Assembly (NCBI GenBank): GCA_016744135.1 | Contig: JADGEX010000001.1 | Location: 124,001-188,000 of the forward strand | Reading direction: 5' to 3' | Origin: Pseudodesulfovibrio sp. | Lineage (GTDB): Bacteria; Desulfobacterota; Desulfovibrionia; Desulfovibrionales; Desulfovibrionaceae | Length of the DNA: 64,000 nucleotides | Part shown: one piece after another, positions 54,617 through 63,044 of the stretch | How the letters are laid out: every line of letters begins with the position of its first letter | Numbering within the stretch: position 1 is the stretch's first letter | Notes under the pieces: model-generated | The model's database searches: none | The model's input: only the letters and a program-made list of their open reading frames with translations | Told to the model about the DNA's origin: nothing | Made by a program: the position numbers and the translations under genes

Positions 54617-54650
54617 ATCGCAAGACTAGAAAGCAATTGGAGCTGTGTCC

Positions 54651-54833
54651 ATGAACCTCAGTGCCCCGCAGTTGATCACCTGGATCATCGGAGTCCTCAT
54701 CGGCCTTCTCGGTATACTTATTCAAATCGATGTTATGTCTGTTCCCGCTTTGGAAAATGTGATTCAGCCGTTTTGGCTGGTCTCAACCGGATTCATCGTT
54801 CTGGCAGTATCCAACGTGTTCCGCAGTTTGTAG
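54651..54833 (+). CDS. small two-helix membrane protein
   Basis: A 60-residue protein whose ATG follows TTGGAG. It has two hydrophobic segments (ITWIIGVLIGLLGILIQI and FWLVSTGFIVLAVSNVF). It is 34 bases after the c-di-GMP gene. No family is recognised. Confidence 0.6.
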   Translation: MNLSAPQLITWIIGVLIGLLGILIQIDVMSVPALENVIQPFWLVSTGFIVLAVSNVFRSL

Positions 54834-54886
54834 GCGGTTTTTCCCCTGAAAAAGATCAATCGACCGGAAGGTCCCGGAGTCTTTGC

Positions 54887-55054
54887 ATGAATTTGTTGCG
54901 GCTGAATATTTGGCGGAAGATGATTCTGGTAGGTTTTGTGGTGGCTGTTGTTGCCATGTTTGCCATTGATTGGGGGTATCATTTCCATATAGGTCACGTC
55001 GTTCGTCTTTTCGTGGGCGCAGCAGCTTTCTGGTTGGCTGTAGACCGACTGTAA
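54887..55054 (+). CDS. small membrane protein
   Basis: A 55-residue protein with GGAG before the ATG and two hydrophobic stretches (MILVGFVVAVVAMFAI and VRLFVGAAAFWLAV). It follows the previous small membrane gene by 53 bases and probably shares its transcript. The function is unknown. The 225 bases after it, up to the ilv leader, hold no gene that I can see. Confidence 0.55.
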   Translation: MNLLRLNIWRKMILVGFVVAVVAMFAIDWGYHFHIGHVVRLFVGAAAFWLAVDRL

Positions 55055-55279
55055 AGTTAGACCGATCAGTCCATGATCTCGTATGGCTACCACAGATAGA
55101 CAGGCGGTAAACTATCAAGAGTTGGTTAAGAATGACGAGTTCGCAATATGTTTTTTTTCTTTGATGTTTTGATTAAGTAAACACTGAAAATGAAAAAGCT
55201 GGAATGAATGACGAAACAGCTTGACCTTTCCAAGGGACAGGACTAGTTGTCTTTTTTAGAAACGAAAAGGATTTTCCCA

Positions 55280-55390
55280 ATGCAGCGTGATTTGAACACC
55301 ATTTCTAACATCCCCGCCAGCCTAGTAGTGGTCAGCGTATGCGTCGTAGTAGACGTAGTAGTATGTTGTGTCAAAACGGACGCGCCATAA
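55280..55390 (+). CDS. valine-rich leader peptide of the ilvBN attenuator
   Basis: A 36-codon frame with AAGGA before the ATG. Codons 15-31 encode one Leu and eleven Val in a 17-residue stretch, with two Ile and another Leu earlier. This excess of the pathway's end products is the mark of an attenuation leader. The stop lies 24 bases before the terminator hairpin. Scarce charged tRNA-Val would stall the ribosome within codons 16-31 and allow transcription of ilvB. Confidence 0.9.
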   Translation: MQRDLNTISNIPASLVVVSVCVVVDVVVCCVKTDAP

Positions 55391-55414
55391 CGGGATCATT
55401 TTTAACGAATTTTC

Positions 55415-55448
55415 AACCCCCGTCGGTGCTTCCGGCGGGGGTTTTTCT
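55415..55448 (+). terminator. attenuator terminator before ilvB
   Basis: AACCCCCGTCGG and CCGGCGGGGGTT form a 12-bp stem with one wobble and a TGCTT loop, followed by T5CT3. A competing pairing is possible between CCCCGCC (55312-55318, inside the leader gene) and GGCGGGG of the 3' arm (55434-55440). Confidence 0.9.
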
Positions 55449-55494
55449 TTTGAATCCCGCCAAACGCTCCGGGGCACACATGAGGAGATGAGTA

Positions 55495-57171
55495 ATGAAA
55501 TTGAGTGGTGCGGAAATTATTATCAAATTGTTGGAACGGCAGGGAATAGATACTATCGCAGGTATCCCTGGTGGTGCCAATCTGCCCATGTATGATGCGT
55601 TGGGGCAGAGTGACTCCATTCGGCATATTCTGACCCGCCATGAGCAGGGAGCCGGCTTTATTGCTCAGGGCATGGCTCGCGTTACGGGCAAGCCGGCGGT
55701 GTTTTTCGCTACCTCCGGGCCGGGAGCGACCAATACCTTGACGGCTATTGCCGATGCCAAGCTTGATTCCATCCCTATTATCTGTATTACCGGGCAGGTG
55801 CCGCTTTCCATGATCGGTACTGACGCTTTTCAGGAAGTCGACACATATGGCCTGAGCGTTCCCATTACGAAGCATAATTTTCTTGTTCGTTCCGTAAAAG
55901 ATTTGCTTGATGTCATACCTGCTGCGTTTCGTATAGCGTCAAGTGGTCGGCCCGGGCCTGTGGTTGTTGATGTTCCCAAAGATGTGCAGATGGCCATGTG
56001 TGAATTTGATGCGTGGCCGGAAATTGGCGAACGTGAACCGACTGAGGAGTTGATCCCGGCCGAAATCAGACGGGCTGCTGATATGATTAACAAGGCGGAA
56101 AGGCCTGTTTTGTATCTTGGCGGTGGCGTTATTCAATCCGATTCGGCTGCCGAGGCCCTTGCTTTGGCGGAAAAGGCGGGTATCCCGTCCGCAATGACCC
56201 TTATGGGGTTGGGGGTTATTCCGACGGATAATCCGCTCTGTTTGGGAATGCTGGGTATGCATGCGGCCCGTTATACCAATATGGCCTTGGAAGAATGTGA
56301 TTTGCTTGTTGCCGTGGGTGTGCGTTTTGATGACCGTGCAACCGGCAAGGTTCCGGAATTTTGTCCCAATGCTAAAGTGATTCATATGGATATCGATCCG
56401 AGTGAATTGGATAAAATTAAAACATCCACAGCATCTGTCACTGGCGACGTCCTTGATATTTTTCAAGCCTTGATTCCACAGGTTGAGGAAAAGGTACGCG
56501 AAGTATGGAATGCGCAGGTTCAGGCGTTGAAGAATGATCATCCAATGTTGATACCGCATGCCGAGGACCCGACATCAGCGTATGGAGTCGTGTTGAAAGC
56601 GGCTGAACTGGCCGGAGAAACTGCGATTGTATGTACTGATGTCGGGCAGCATCAGATGCGGACCGCTCAAGTATATCCTTTCAAACATCCGCGCCAATGG
56701 CTGACATCTGGTGGTCTTGGCACCATGGGATTTGGTATGCCCGCATCAATTGGTGCCGCTTTGGCAGCCCCGGATCGTTCAGTGATTTGTTTCAGCGGTG
56801 ACGGTTCGATTATGATGAATATTCAGGACTTGGCTACAGCCATGGAATACGACATCCCGATCAAGATCATTTTGACCAACAACAATGCGCTTGGTTTGGT
56901 TCGTCAGCAACAGGATCTGTTTTACGGCAAACGGTATTTTGCTTCCGATTATTCAAAAAGCGTCGATTTTATCAAAATTGCGGATGGGTTTGGTATCAAT
57001 ACTCATGATTTGGGCACAAGTAGCAATCCCGCCAAGACGTTGGAAGAAGCGTTGGCGGAGTCTGGTCCGTCCTTGATCCATGTGCCCCTTAGTCCCGATG
57101 ACCCTGTCTATCCGATGGTCCCTCCGGGTGCTGCGAATTCTGAAATGATTGGAGGTGAGAAAAATGTGTAA
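55495..57171 (+). CDS. ilvB: acetolactate synthase large subunit
   Basis: A 558-residue thiamine-diphosphate enzyme. [14 protein letters not shown] and the Glu of TRHEQGAGF are at the N-terminus, and the ThDP motif [19 protein letters not shown] is in the C-terminal domain. GAGGAG precedes the ATG. It makes acetolactate or acetohydroxybutyrate for valine, leucine and isoleucine. Its stop overlaps the start of ilvN. Control by the upstream attenuator is clear from sequence. Confidence 0.95.
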   Translation: MKLSGAEIIIKLLERQGIDTIAGIPGGANLPMYDALGQSDSIRHILTRHEQGAGFIAQGMARVTGKPAVFFATSGPGATNTLTAIADAKLDSIPIICITGQVPLSMIGTDAFQEVDTYGLSVPITKHNFLVRSVKDLLDVIPAAFRIASSGRPGPVVVDVPKDVQMAMCEFDAWPEIGEREPTEELIPAEIRRAADMINKAERPVLYLGGGVIQSDSAAEALALAEKAGIPSAMTLMGLGVIPTDNPLCLGMLGMHAARYTNMALEECDLLVAVGVRFDDRATGKVPEFCPNAKVIHMDIDPSELDKIKTSTASVTGDVLDIFQALIPQVEEKVREVWNAQVQALKNDHPMLIPHAEDPTSAYGVVLKAAELAGETAIVCTDVGQHQMRTAQVYPFKHPRQWLTSGGLGTMGFGMPASIGAALAAPDRSVICFSGDGSIMMNIQDLATAMEYDIPIKIILTNNNALGLVRQQQDLFYGKRYFASDYSKSVDFIKIADGFGINTHDLGTSSNPAKTLEEALAESGPSLIHVPLSPDDPVYPMVPPGAANSEMIGGEKNV

Positions 57172-57442
57172 GCAAACGGTTCTCGAGTTGTCGGTGAACA
57201 ATCATCCCGGTGTGATGTCTCATATTTGTGGGCTTTTTGCCCGCAGGGCCTACAACGTTGAAGGTATTGCCTGTATGCCGATTAATGGCGGTGGCAAGAG
57301 TAAAATATGGTTGCTTGTCAACGCGGATCATCGACTGGATCAAATGATTAAACAGGTAGACAAACTGGAAGACGTTTTAGGGGTAGAGCGTCACGACCAC
57401 GGACATGAGGTTTTTATGAAGATGTCTGAATTTGTTCAATAA
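57164..57442 (+). CDS. ilvN: acetolactate synthase small regulatory subunit
   Basis: A 92-residue ACT-domain protein. The ATG at 57164 (GGAGG at 57151) is chosen over an upstream start; it overlaps the ilvB stop by 8 bases. The ACT part is [20 protein letters not shown] and [11 protein letters not shown]. It is of the short IlvN type and lacks the C-terminal domain of IlvH. It should confer valine feedback on IlvB. Confidence 0.9.
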   Translation: MCKQTVLELSVNNHPGVMSHICGLFARRAYNVEGIACMPINGGGKSKIWLLVNADHRLDQMIKQVDKLEDVLGVERHDHGHEVFMKMSEFVQ

Positions 57443-57467
57443 AAAAAGAATATGAGCTTCTGTGTGA

Positions 57468-57499
57468 AAGGCCGACAAAATGTCGGCCTTTTTTTTGTG
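57468..57499 (+). terminator. rho-independent terminator after ilvBN
   Basis: AAGGCCGACA and TGTCGGCCTT pair around AAA, followed by eight T. Confidence 0.93.
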
Positions 57500-57582
57500 T
57501 ATGAAACATGCTCCCCTAAAGATAGTGCCGAACTCGTCGATAACACATACGGAAGACTTTAACTGCATCTCCGGGAGAGAGA

Positions 57583-58416
57583 ATGTCGCTGTCCGATATT
57601 GAAAAGAATTTTTTGTATACGTATTCCTCCCAACTGTTGCAGCAGGATATGCTGACAAATCAGCTGTTTGGTGCGTCCAAGATGGGACAAGATCTTCGAA
57701 GTCTTGTCCTTGGTGGTCCTGTGCGTGCAGAAACTTTTACCAATCCTTTTGAAGAGGCCATCAGCGGGCAGTTGCGGTCTGATGCCGGGGCAACTCGACA
57801 GGCGTCTCGGAACGTTGGAGAAGCGGCCTCTATGGTTGGTGTGGCACGGACCGACATGGCGACCATCGCTGATGCTCTGGAAGATATGGAAGATATTATC
57901 GACAAGATTAATACCGGAGAACTTGATGAAAATAGTGCAGTTGTCAAGGCTGACTACGATGCACTCTTGGACAAAATAACAGGTACGATTTCCAATTCGG
58001 ATTACAACGGTATTGCCCTGTTGGATGGTTCTCAGTGGGGAACGGACCAGATTGATGCCACAGGCAATGTGCACATTCAATCCAGCAAAAGTGGTGGCTT
58101 TGATGTCACGTTTCATAATGTTGATGGATATGATTGGACGGTGTTTGACAGTGCAGACCTCGTGGATGCCGGAGACAGAGCAACTCAATTGGCATCTGTT
58201 CAATCCTATTTGTCGGATATGAGTGCTATTCAGGATGTTTACGCTGGTAAAGAGGACAGTTTGCAGGCGCAGGAACTTCATTTACAGAGTCAAGCGCAAC
58301 TTCTCGATCAGGCCGCACAGATGCGCAAGCCTTCTGACCCGAGTTATTCTATGGAGCAACTCTTGGCGGACCTTATTATTAGAGAAAGTGGAACGTTATT
58401 CGATAGCAACGGTTAG
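57583..58416 (+). CDS. flagellin-like protein
   Basis: A 277-residue protein related to flagellins. It has the helical D0/D1-like segment (RQASRNVGEAASMVGVARTD, then ALEDMEDIIDKINTGE) and SNSDYNGIALLDGS, a widely conserved flagellin stretch. The N-terminus (SLSDIEKNFLYTYSSQLLQQ) and C-terminus (YSMEQLLADLIIRESG) do not match the usual flagellin ends that form the filament core. GGGAGAG precedes the ATG. It is alone, without fliD/fliS nearby. It may be a minor filament or junction protein, or a secreted relative; its role is uncertain. Confidence 0.65.
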   Translation: MSLSDIEKNFLYTYSSQLLQQDMLTNQLFGASKMGQDLRSLVLGGPVRAETFTNPFEEAISGQLRSDAGATRQASRNVGEAASMVGVARTDMATIADALEDMEDIIDKINTGELDENSAVVKADYDALLDKITGTISNSDYNGIALLDGSQWGTDQIDATGNVHIQSSKSGGFDVTFHNVDGYDWTVFDSADLVDAGDRATQLASVQSYLSDMSAIQDVYAGKEDSLQAQELHLQSQAQLLDQAAQMRKPSDPSYSMEQLLADLIIRESGTLFDSNG

Positions 58417-58478
58417 TGAAATTTTGGTAAGGAAAAGTATACAACGGGTCATTAAATTGATGTTTTTTATGATGCAAT

Positions 58479-58514
58479 AAGAAAACCGTCATTCCGATGT
58501 AGAATGGCGGTTTC
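58479..58514. terminator. terminator between the flagellin-like gene and tRNA unit A
   Basis: AAACCGTCATTC and GAATGGCGGTTT pair with wobbles around CGATGTA. It serves the minus-strand tRNA unit and probably also the plus-strand gene. Confidence 0.75.
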
Positions 58515-58520
58515 GATATA

Positions 58521-58596
58521 TGGAGCTGTCGAGCAGGATTGAACTGCCTACCTCGTCCTTACCAAGGACGCGCTCTACCAACTGAGCTACGACAGC
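58521..58596 (-). tRNA. tRNA-Thr (anticodon GGT), unit A
   Basis: On the minus strand a complete cloverleaf: acceptor GCTGTCG/CGACAGC, anticodon loop TTGGTAA in stem CGTCC/GGACG, T-loop GTTCAATCC. Encoded CCA after discriminator T. Reads ACC/ACU codons. Confidence 0.96.
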
Positions 58597-58663
58597 CTCT
58601 GGTCAGGCTATGCTACGAAATGATGGGCCGACCGTGAGCCGGTCCATCGGGGTATTTCGTAAT

Positions 58664-58740
58664 TGGTCGGGATGAGAGGATTTGAACCTCCGGCCCCTTG
58701 ACCCCCAGTCAAGTGCGCTACCAGACTGCGCTACATCCCG
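58664..58740 (-). tRNA. tRNA-Pro (anticodon GGG), unit A
   Basis: Minus strand: acceptor CGGGATG/CATCCCG, anticodon loop CTGGGGG in stem CTTGA/TCAAG, T-arm GGTTCAAATCC, encoded CCA. It precedes tRNA-Thr in transcription order. Confidence 0.96.
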
Positions 58741-58752
58741 ACGCGAAGAGAG

Positions 58753-58781
58753 TAACTATATGTGACAGCGGAGAGTGTCAA
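58753..58781 (-). promoter_or_regulatory. promoter of tRNA unit A
   Basis: On the minus strand TTGACA (58781-58776) and TAGTTA (58758-58753) are 17 bases apart. The same two boxes occur before unit B. Confidence 0.75.
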
Positions 58782-58923
58782 CCATTGATTGGTGTAATGT
58801 GTAAATCTTTTGATCCAAGTGAGTTAAAGAGGAAGAAGTGTCTGGTTGAGGAAGGAGAACGGGTGGTAAAGCTCAATAAAAACCGAGTTCTTTTATGCCT
58901 GAATTTTGGTGTCGAAATGGAAA

Positions 58924-58960
58924 AAAGAAAACCGCCAATCCGAAGATTAGCGGTTTTAAT
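58924..58960 (-). terminator. terminator of tRNA unit B
   Basis: AAAACCGC and GCGGTTTT flank an imperfect inner stem (CAATC/GATTA), directly after the second tRNA-Thr on the minus strand. Confidence 0.75.
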
Positions 58961-58963
58961 ATA

Positions 58964-59039
58964 TGGAGCTGACGAGCAGGATTGAACTGCCTACCTCGTC
59001 CTTACCAAGGACGCGCTCTACCGATTGAGCTACGTCAGC
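58964..59039 (-). tRNA. tRNA-Thr (anticodon GGT), unit B
   Basis: Same anticodon arm and T arm as unit A. Acceptor is GCTGACG/CGTCAGC with both strands changed together, and the D-loop reads AATCGGTAG in place of AGTTGGTAG. CCA is encoded. Confidence 0.96.
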
Positions 59040-59103
59040 ATTCCGTCTGTTTTTGATGAAATGCTGGACCGATTTGACTCGGTCCAGCGGGGGATTCCAT
59101 CAT

Positions 59104-59180
59104 TGGTCGGGATGAAAGGATTTGAACCTTCGGCCCCTTGACCCCCAGTCAAGTGCGCTACCAGGCTGCGCTACATCCCG
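59104..59180 (-). tRNA. tRNA-Pro (anticodon GGG), unit B
   Basis: Nearly identical to the unit A copy, with differences in the T stem (GAAGG for GGAGG side) and D-loop (GCCTGG for GTCTGG). CCA is encoded. Confidence 0.96.
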
Positions 59181-59192
59181 ACGCGAAGTGAG

Positions 59193-59221
59193 TAACTATC
59201 TTTGACCGCTGTGAGTGTCAA
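59193..59221 (-). promoter_or_regulatory. promoter of tRNA unit B
   Basis: TTGACA (59221-59216) and TAGTTA (59198-59193) on the minus strand, spacing 17, identical boxes to unit A. The remaining bases to 59463 show no gene. Confidence 0.75.
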
Positions 59222-59463
59222 TCCTTTTTTTGAGAAAAATGCCAAAGTGGTGGTTTTTTTGAGAATCCCCTTGCTGATTGCGTAGTATATTCTATAAGAT
59301 CATTCATCTGGTCATATTTATAATGGTTTTTCCATGTAAATATGTATTATTAACCACATAAGCATTGACTAAATCATGGGGAAGCGGTTTGTTGCCCTAG
59401 GCCCGAATGACTTGTTCATGTCGGATAAAGAGAAAATAAACATAAATTGATCAGGGGGTTGCC

Positions 59464-60015
59464 ATGGCTGATGAAGCTTTGAAAGATATCAATCAGTTTT
59501 TGACCTTCACTTTAGGTAAAGAAATTTTTGCGTTGGATATCGGGACGGTACGGGAAGTTCTGGAATTAACGTCCATTACTAAGATCCCTAGGACACCCGA
59601 GTTTATGCGTGGTGTTATCAATCTGCGTGGTCATGCCGTTCCGGTTGTGGACATGCGCTTGAAGCTGGGCATGTCGCAGGGTGAAGACACCGTCGATACG
59701 TGCATTATTATTGTCGAGATTGAATTTGAGGGAGAATTCACTGTCATGGGTGCTCTTGTCGATTCCGTACGCGAGGTCTTCGAAATGACTCCGGATACTA
59801 TTGAGCCTGCTCCCAAGATGGGCGCAGCCATCAATGCCGAGTATATTAAGGGAATGGGACGTCAGAACGGGCAGTTCATTATTATCATTGATATCAATAA
59901 GATTTTTTCTGCAGAAGAGCTTGCCATTGCCAAGAATCTGGCAGGAGTGGGCGGTGGAGTCGATCAACCACCTGTTGAAGAGGGTGTGGCGGCAACTTCA
60001 GCAGCCTCAGCTTAA
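59464..60015 (+). CDS. chemotaxis coupling protein CheW
   Basis: A 183-residue CheW-domain protein. FTLGKEIFALDIGTVREVLEL, then GVINLRGHAVPVVDMRLKLG and GQFIIIIDINKIFS are the family landmarks. A 25-residue Ala/Val-rich tail is extra. AGGGGG precedes the ATG. It stands alone, so which chemoreceptor array it serves is not known. Confidence 0.9.
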   Translation: MADEALKDINQFLTFTLGKEIFALDIGTVREVLELTSITKIPRTPEFMRGVINLRGHAVPVVDMRLKLGMSQGEDTVDTCIIIVEIEFEGEFTVMGALVDSVREVFEMTPDTIEPAPKMGAAINAEYIKGMGRQNGQFIIIIDINKIFSAEELAIAKNLAGVGGGVDQPPVEEGVAATSAASA

Positions 60016-60020
60016 CAAAA

Positions 60021-60059
60021 ATAAAAACCCTCGTTCGAAAGAGCGAGGGTTTTTATTTT
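60021..60059. terminator. bidirectional terminator between cheW and the Smr gene
   Basis: ACCCTCG and CGAGGGT, with inner TTC/GAG pairing, flanked by A-rich and T-rich runs, between convergent genes. Confidence 0.92.
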
Positions 60060-60074
60060 ATTTAACAGGTCTTG

Positions 60075-60797
60075 TTATTCATTGTCGTCCCAATTGACCG
60101 TAGTATCCCACTTGATCTTGCCCTGAGTCTTCTTCTGTTTGCGGAGGAGTACGTATAAAGCTCCTGCACCACCATCTTTGGGTTGTGCGGTGCAAAAAGC
60201 CAAAACAACATGTCTGAGTGGCTCTTTGGTCAACCATGTTTCGGTTCCTGTTCGCAGAATCGATTGTCCACCGGGGGAGTTTTTCCCACGGCCAGTGACG
60301 ACCAAGACACATCGATGTCCCTGAAGATAGCTTTCTCGGATGAAGAAGAGCAGATTTTCTTGAGCCTGATCCGCTGTCATACCATGAAGATCGAGGTGAG
60401 TGGCAACGCTAAGCGAGCCGGATTTGAGTTGTTGAAATATTTTGATATCTAGGCCGCGAACATAACCGTACATGAATTCATCAGTGTATTCGAGTTCGAA
60501 TTCGATGTCGCCTCGCATAAATCGTTGAAGGTCTTGGGTTTCATCTTCAACGGAAACGACTTGAGACGGGGCTGTTTCAGCTTGGGGAGCCACCTGTCTG
60601 CCGCTTGCGCCATCCATTTTTTCCACCCCGCGCATGGCGGCCATGAATACTTCTTCGTCTGCTGGTTCATTTTGTGGGTTGACATTTTCTTTTTGAGGCA
60701 CATTTTTGTCGTACGGAAGAGAATAGACATCGTCTTTTTTCTTCTCGAATTTGATCTGCTTGAGATCGCCAAGGTTGTTTATACGCTTCTTTTTCAT
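60075..60797 (-). CDS. Smr-domain protein
   Basis: A 240-residue protein. The N-terminal half is charged and without motif. The C-terminal Smr domain has LDLHGMTADQAQENL, VVTGRGKNSPGG and LRHVVLAFCTAQPKDGGAGA, the landmarks of the MutS2-type endonuclease domain. Stand-alone Smr proteins nick DNA or RNA; some rescue collided ribosomes. No mutS2 is nearby. Confidence 0.88.
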   Translation of the reverse strand: MKKKRINNLGDLKQIKFEKKKDDVYSLPYDKNVPQKENVNPQNEPADEEVFMAAMRGVEKMDGASGRQVAPQAETAPSQVVSVEDETQDLQRFMRGDIEFELEYTDEFMYGYVRGLDIKIFQQLKSGSLSVATHLDLHGMTADQAQENLLFFIRESYLQGHRCVLVVTGRGKNSPGGQSILRTGTETWLTKEPLRHVVLAFCTAQPKDGGAGALYVLLRKQKKTQGKIKWDTTVNWDDNE

Positions 60798-60953
60798 TGC
60801 TTATCCTTCCTTTGGTCGAAACGAGTATATCCAAATGCTTGCATGGAGCAAGCTAAAGAGTTGTGTCCCGCGGCGTTCGTACGATTCGCTGGACTTCCAA
60901 GGCTGCGTTAAGTAATGAGCCTGTTTGCACAAAGACTTAAAGCGAGGGAACAG

Positions 60954-61712
60954 ATGCTGACCATAGAAGACTTGCATGTCAACATCGGCGATAAAGAGGT
61001 CCTCAAGGGGATCAATCTTCAGATAAACGAAGGGGAAACATTTATTTTGTTCGGACCGAATGGTTCGGGCAAGACGTCCCTTCTTATGTCTCTGATGGGC
61101 TTTTCCGGATATAATGTCACCAAGGGAAAGATATACTTTAAAGGACAGGACATCACGGAAGTCCCCATGTATGAACGGGCACGCCTTGGTGTTGGTATGT
61201 CCTTCCAGCGACCCCCGACCATTCATGGCTTGCGGACCCGCCATCTTGTCCAGAGGTGTTCTCGAAAAGGTGAAGTGAATCCTGAAATGTTGGCTGAAAC
61301 CGTCAACATGACCGAATTTTTAGATCGTGATATTAACGCCGGTTTTTCCGGTGGGGAAATCAAACGATCTGAATTACTTCAGCTTATGGCACAGCAGCCT
61401 GACCTCGTACTTTTTGACGAGCCGGAATCAGGCGTTGATATGGAGAACATGCAGTTGGTGGGCAAGGTCGCCCGCGACGTGCTGGATGGTAATTTTAATA
61501 TTACTCCTGATTTGAGCCTGCGTGAGCGCAAGGAACAAACCAGAACAGCCGGACTGATTATCACCCATACCGGTTACATCCTTGATTATGTTAACGCTGA
61601 CCGCGGACAGGTTCTGTATCAGGGCCACCTGTGTTGTGAAGGCCGTCCCAGAGATATTTTGGACCACATCCGGGAGCATGGCTACCAGGAATGTGTTCGC
61701 TGCATGAACTAG
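60954..61712 (+). CDS. sufC: Fe-S assembly ATPase SufC
   Basis: A 252-residue ABC ATPase. The ATG at 60954 has GAGGGA upstream. Walker A is GPNGSGKTS, the signature is FSGGEIKRSE (the SufC form), Walker B is LVLFDEPESGVD and the switch His is in IITHTG. A stretch around PDLSLRERKEQTRT inserts before the switch. It pairs with the SufB-like gene 24 bases downstream; sufS, sufU and sufE are absent. This is the two-gene archaeal/anaerobe type (SmsCB). Confidence 0.9.
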   Translation: MLTIEDLHVNIGDKEVLKGINLQINEGETFILFGPNGSGKTSLLMSLMGFSGYNVTKGKIYFKGQDITEVPMYERARLGVGMSFQRPPTIHGLRTRHLVQRCSRKGEVNPEMLAETVNMTEFLDRDINAGFSGGEIKRSELLQLMAQQPDLVLFDEPESGVDMENMQLVGKVARDVLDGNFNITPDLSLRERKEQTRTAGLIITHTGYILDYVNADRGQVLYQGHLCCEGRPRDILDHIREHGYQECVRCMN

Positions 61713-61736
61713 CAACTCCTTGTGAAGGAGATAGAT

Positions 61737-62897
61737 ATGAATAAAGTCGATCTTACCAATTTCAAGTTTGACGGTCTTCAGCAGGAAGCCATTGATGATT
61801 TGTCTGTTTTGTCCGAAGAGGACAAGGACCAACTCCTCATGGCTGGTGTTGTTTCTGACCTGAGCACGCGTTCCGCTTCTTATTTGCAGATGGATCAGTC
61901 TGCCGTGCATTGTCAGTCCATGGATGATGGTGTTGAGATTATGGACATCAAGGATGCTCTCAAGAAGTATGATGGCCTTAAGGAATACTACTGGACGTTG
62001 GTAGACAAAGATAAGGATGAGTTTACCAAATCTGCCTATGACAATTTGCATGGTGGATATTTCATTCGCGTCAAGGCTGGCGCTAAAATCAAGGACCCCA
62101 TTCAGTCCTGCTTGATGCTTAAGTCCGAGAATGTTGGCCAGAATGTGCACAATCTCGTCATCATCGAAGAGGGGGCAGAGGCGCACATTATTACCGGTTG
62201 TTCCGTGGCTCATGGCACAAAGGCTGGGGCGCATTTGGGTATCTCTGAATTTTTTGTTAAAAAGAACGCATCACTGACTTTTACCATGGTACACAACTGG
62301 AGCGAGGACGTTGCTGTCCGCCCCCGGTCTGCAGGTGTGGTTGAAGAGGGCGGCAAGTTCCTGTCCAATTATGTTCTACTCAAGCCGGTCAAGGACTTAC
62401 AGATGTACCCGTCCATCGAAATGAATGGTCCGCACTCCGTGGCACGTTTCAATTCCGTTGTGATGGCTCCTGAAGGTTCTCATTTGGATATGGGTAACCG
62501 GGTAATCATGAACGCACCGCACACACGGTGTGAGATCATTGCTCGGACCATTTCTACCGGCGGCACGATCATTAATCGTGGTCACATCGGTGCACATCAT
62601 GTGCCGAGTAAGGGGCACCTCGAATGTCAGGGCCTTATTCTTGGTGGTGGTCGTATCTGGGCTATCCCCGAATTGGACGGTACCGTGGAGGGTGTAGAGC
62701 TCTCTCATGAAGCGTCTGTGGGTAAAATTGCACAAGAAGAGATTGAATATCTCATGGCTCGTGGTATGGATGAAGACGAGGCAACCTCGACCATCGTCCG
62801 CGGTTTTCTGAATACCGATATTATGGGGCTGCCCGCTCGGTTACAGAGGGAAATTGATAAGCAGATTGAGGAATTGCAAGCCTCTGACGCCATGTAG
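61737..62897 (+). CDS. sufB: Fe-S scaffold SufB/SufD-like protein
   Basis: A 386-residue SufBD-domain protein starting at the ATG at 61737 (GAAGGAG before it). The parallel beta-helix region has LVIIEEGAEAHIITGCS, RVKAGAKIKDPIQSC and NRGHIGAHHVPSKGHLECQG, ending with the SufB-type helical tail (EATSTIVRGFLNTDIM). It is shorter than E. coli SufB (495) and carries only one SufBD protein for the complex, so it probably forms a SufB2C2 assembly. Confidence 0.87.
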   Translation: MNKVDLTNFKFDGLQQEAIDDLSVLSEEDKDQLLMAGVVSDLSTRSASYLQMDQSAVHCQSMDDGVEIMDIKDALKKYDGLKEYYWTLVDKDKDEFTKSAYDNLHGGYFIRVKAGAKIKDPIQSCLMLKSENVGQNVHNLVIIEEGAEAHIITGCSVAHGTKAGAHLGISEFFVKKNASLTFTMVHNWSEDVAVRPRSAGVVEEGGKFLSNYVLLKPVKDLQMYPSIEMNGPHSVARFNSVVMAPEGSHLDMGNRVIMNAPHTRCEIIARTISTGGTIINRGHIGAHHVPSKGHLECQGLILGGGRIWAIPELDGTVEGVELSHEASVGKIAQEEIEYLMARGMDEDEATSTIVRGFLNTDIMGLPARLQREIDKQIEELQASDAM

Positions 62898-62920
62898 TTT
62901 TTATCGAGAATCAAAAAATA

Positions 62921-62949
62921 AGGCGGTGGCTTTGGCCATCGCCTTTTTT
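62921..62949 (+). terminator. rho-independent terminator after sufCB
   Basis: AGGCGGTGGC and GCCATCGCCT pair (one wobble) around TTTG, followed by T6. Confidence 0.9.
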
Positions 62950-63044
62950 GTGTGCTTTGTGGGAAATACCGCTTGTACAAACGGTTCGGGCGTACTAAAC
63001 AATGGCAAGAAATTACACATCTGCCGAGTTTTTGGAGGGAAAAA

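Noticed and set aside
57559-58281. Open frame of 240 codons on the minus strand
   Set aside because: Shadow of the flagellin-like gene; Cys/His-rich random composition.
58698-58985. Small open frame on the plus strand
   Set aside because: It overlaps tRNA-Pro of unit A at one end and tRNA-Thr of unit B at the other, so a real gene is unlikely.
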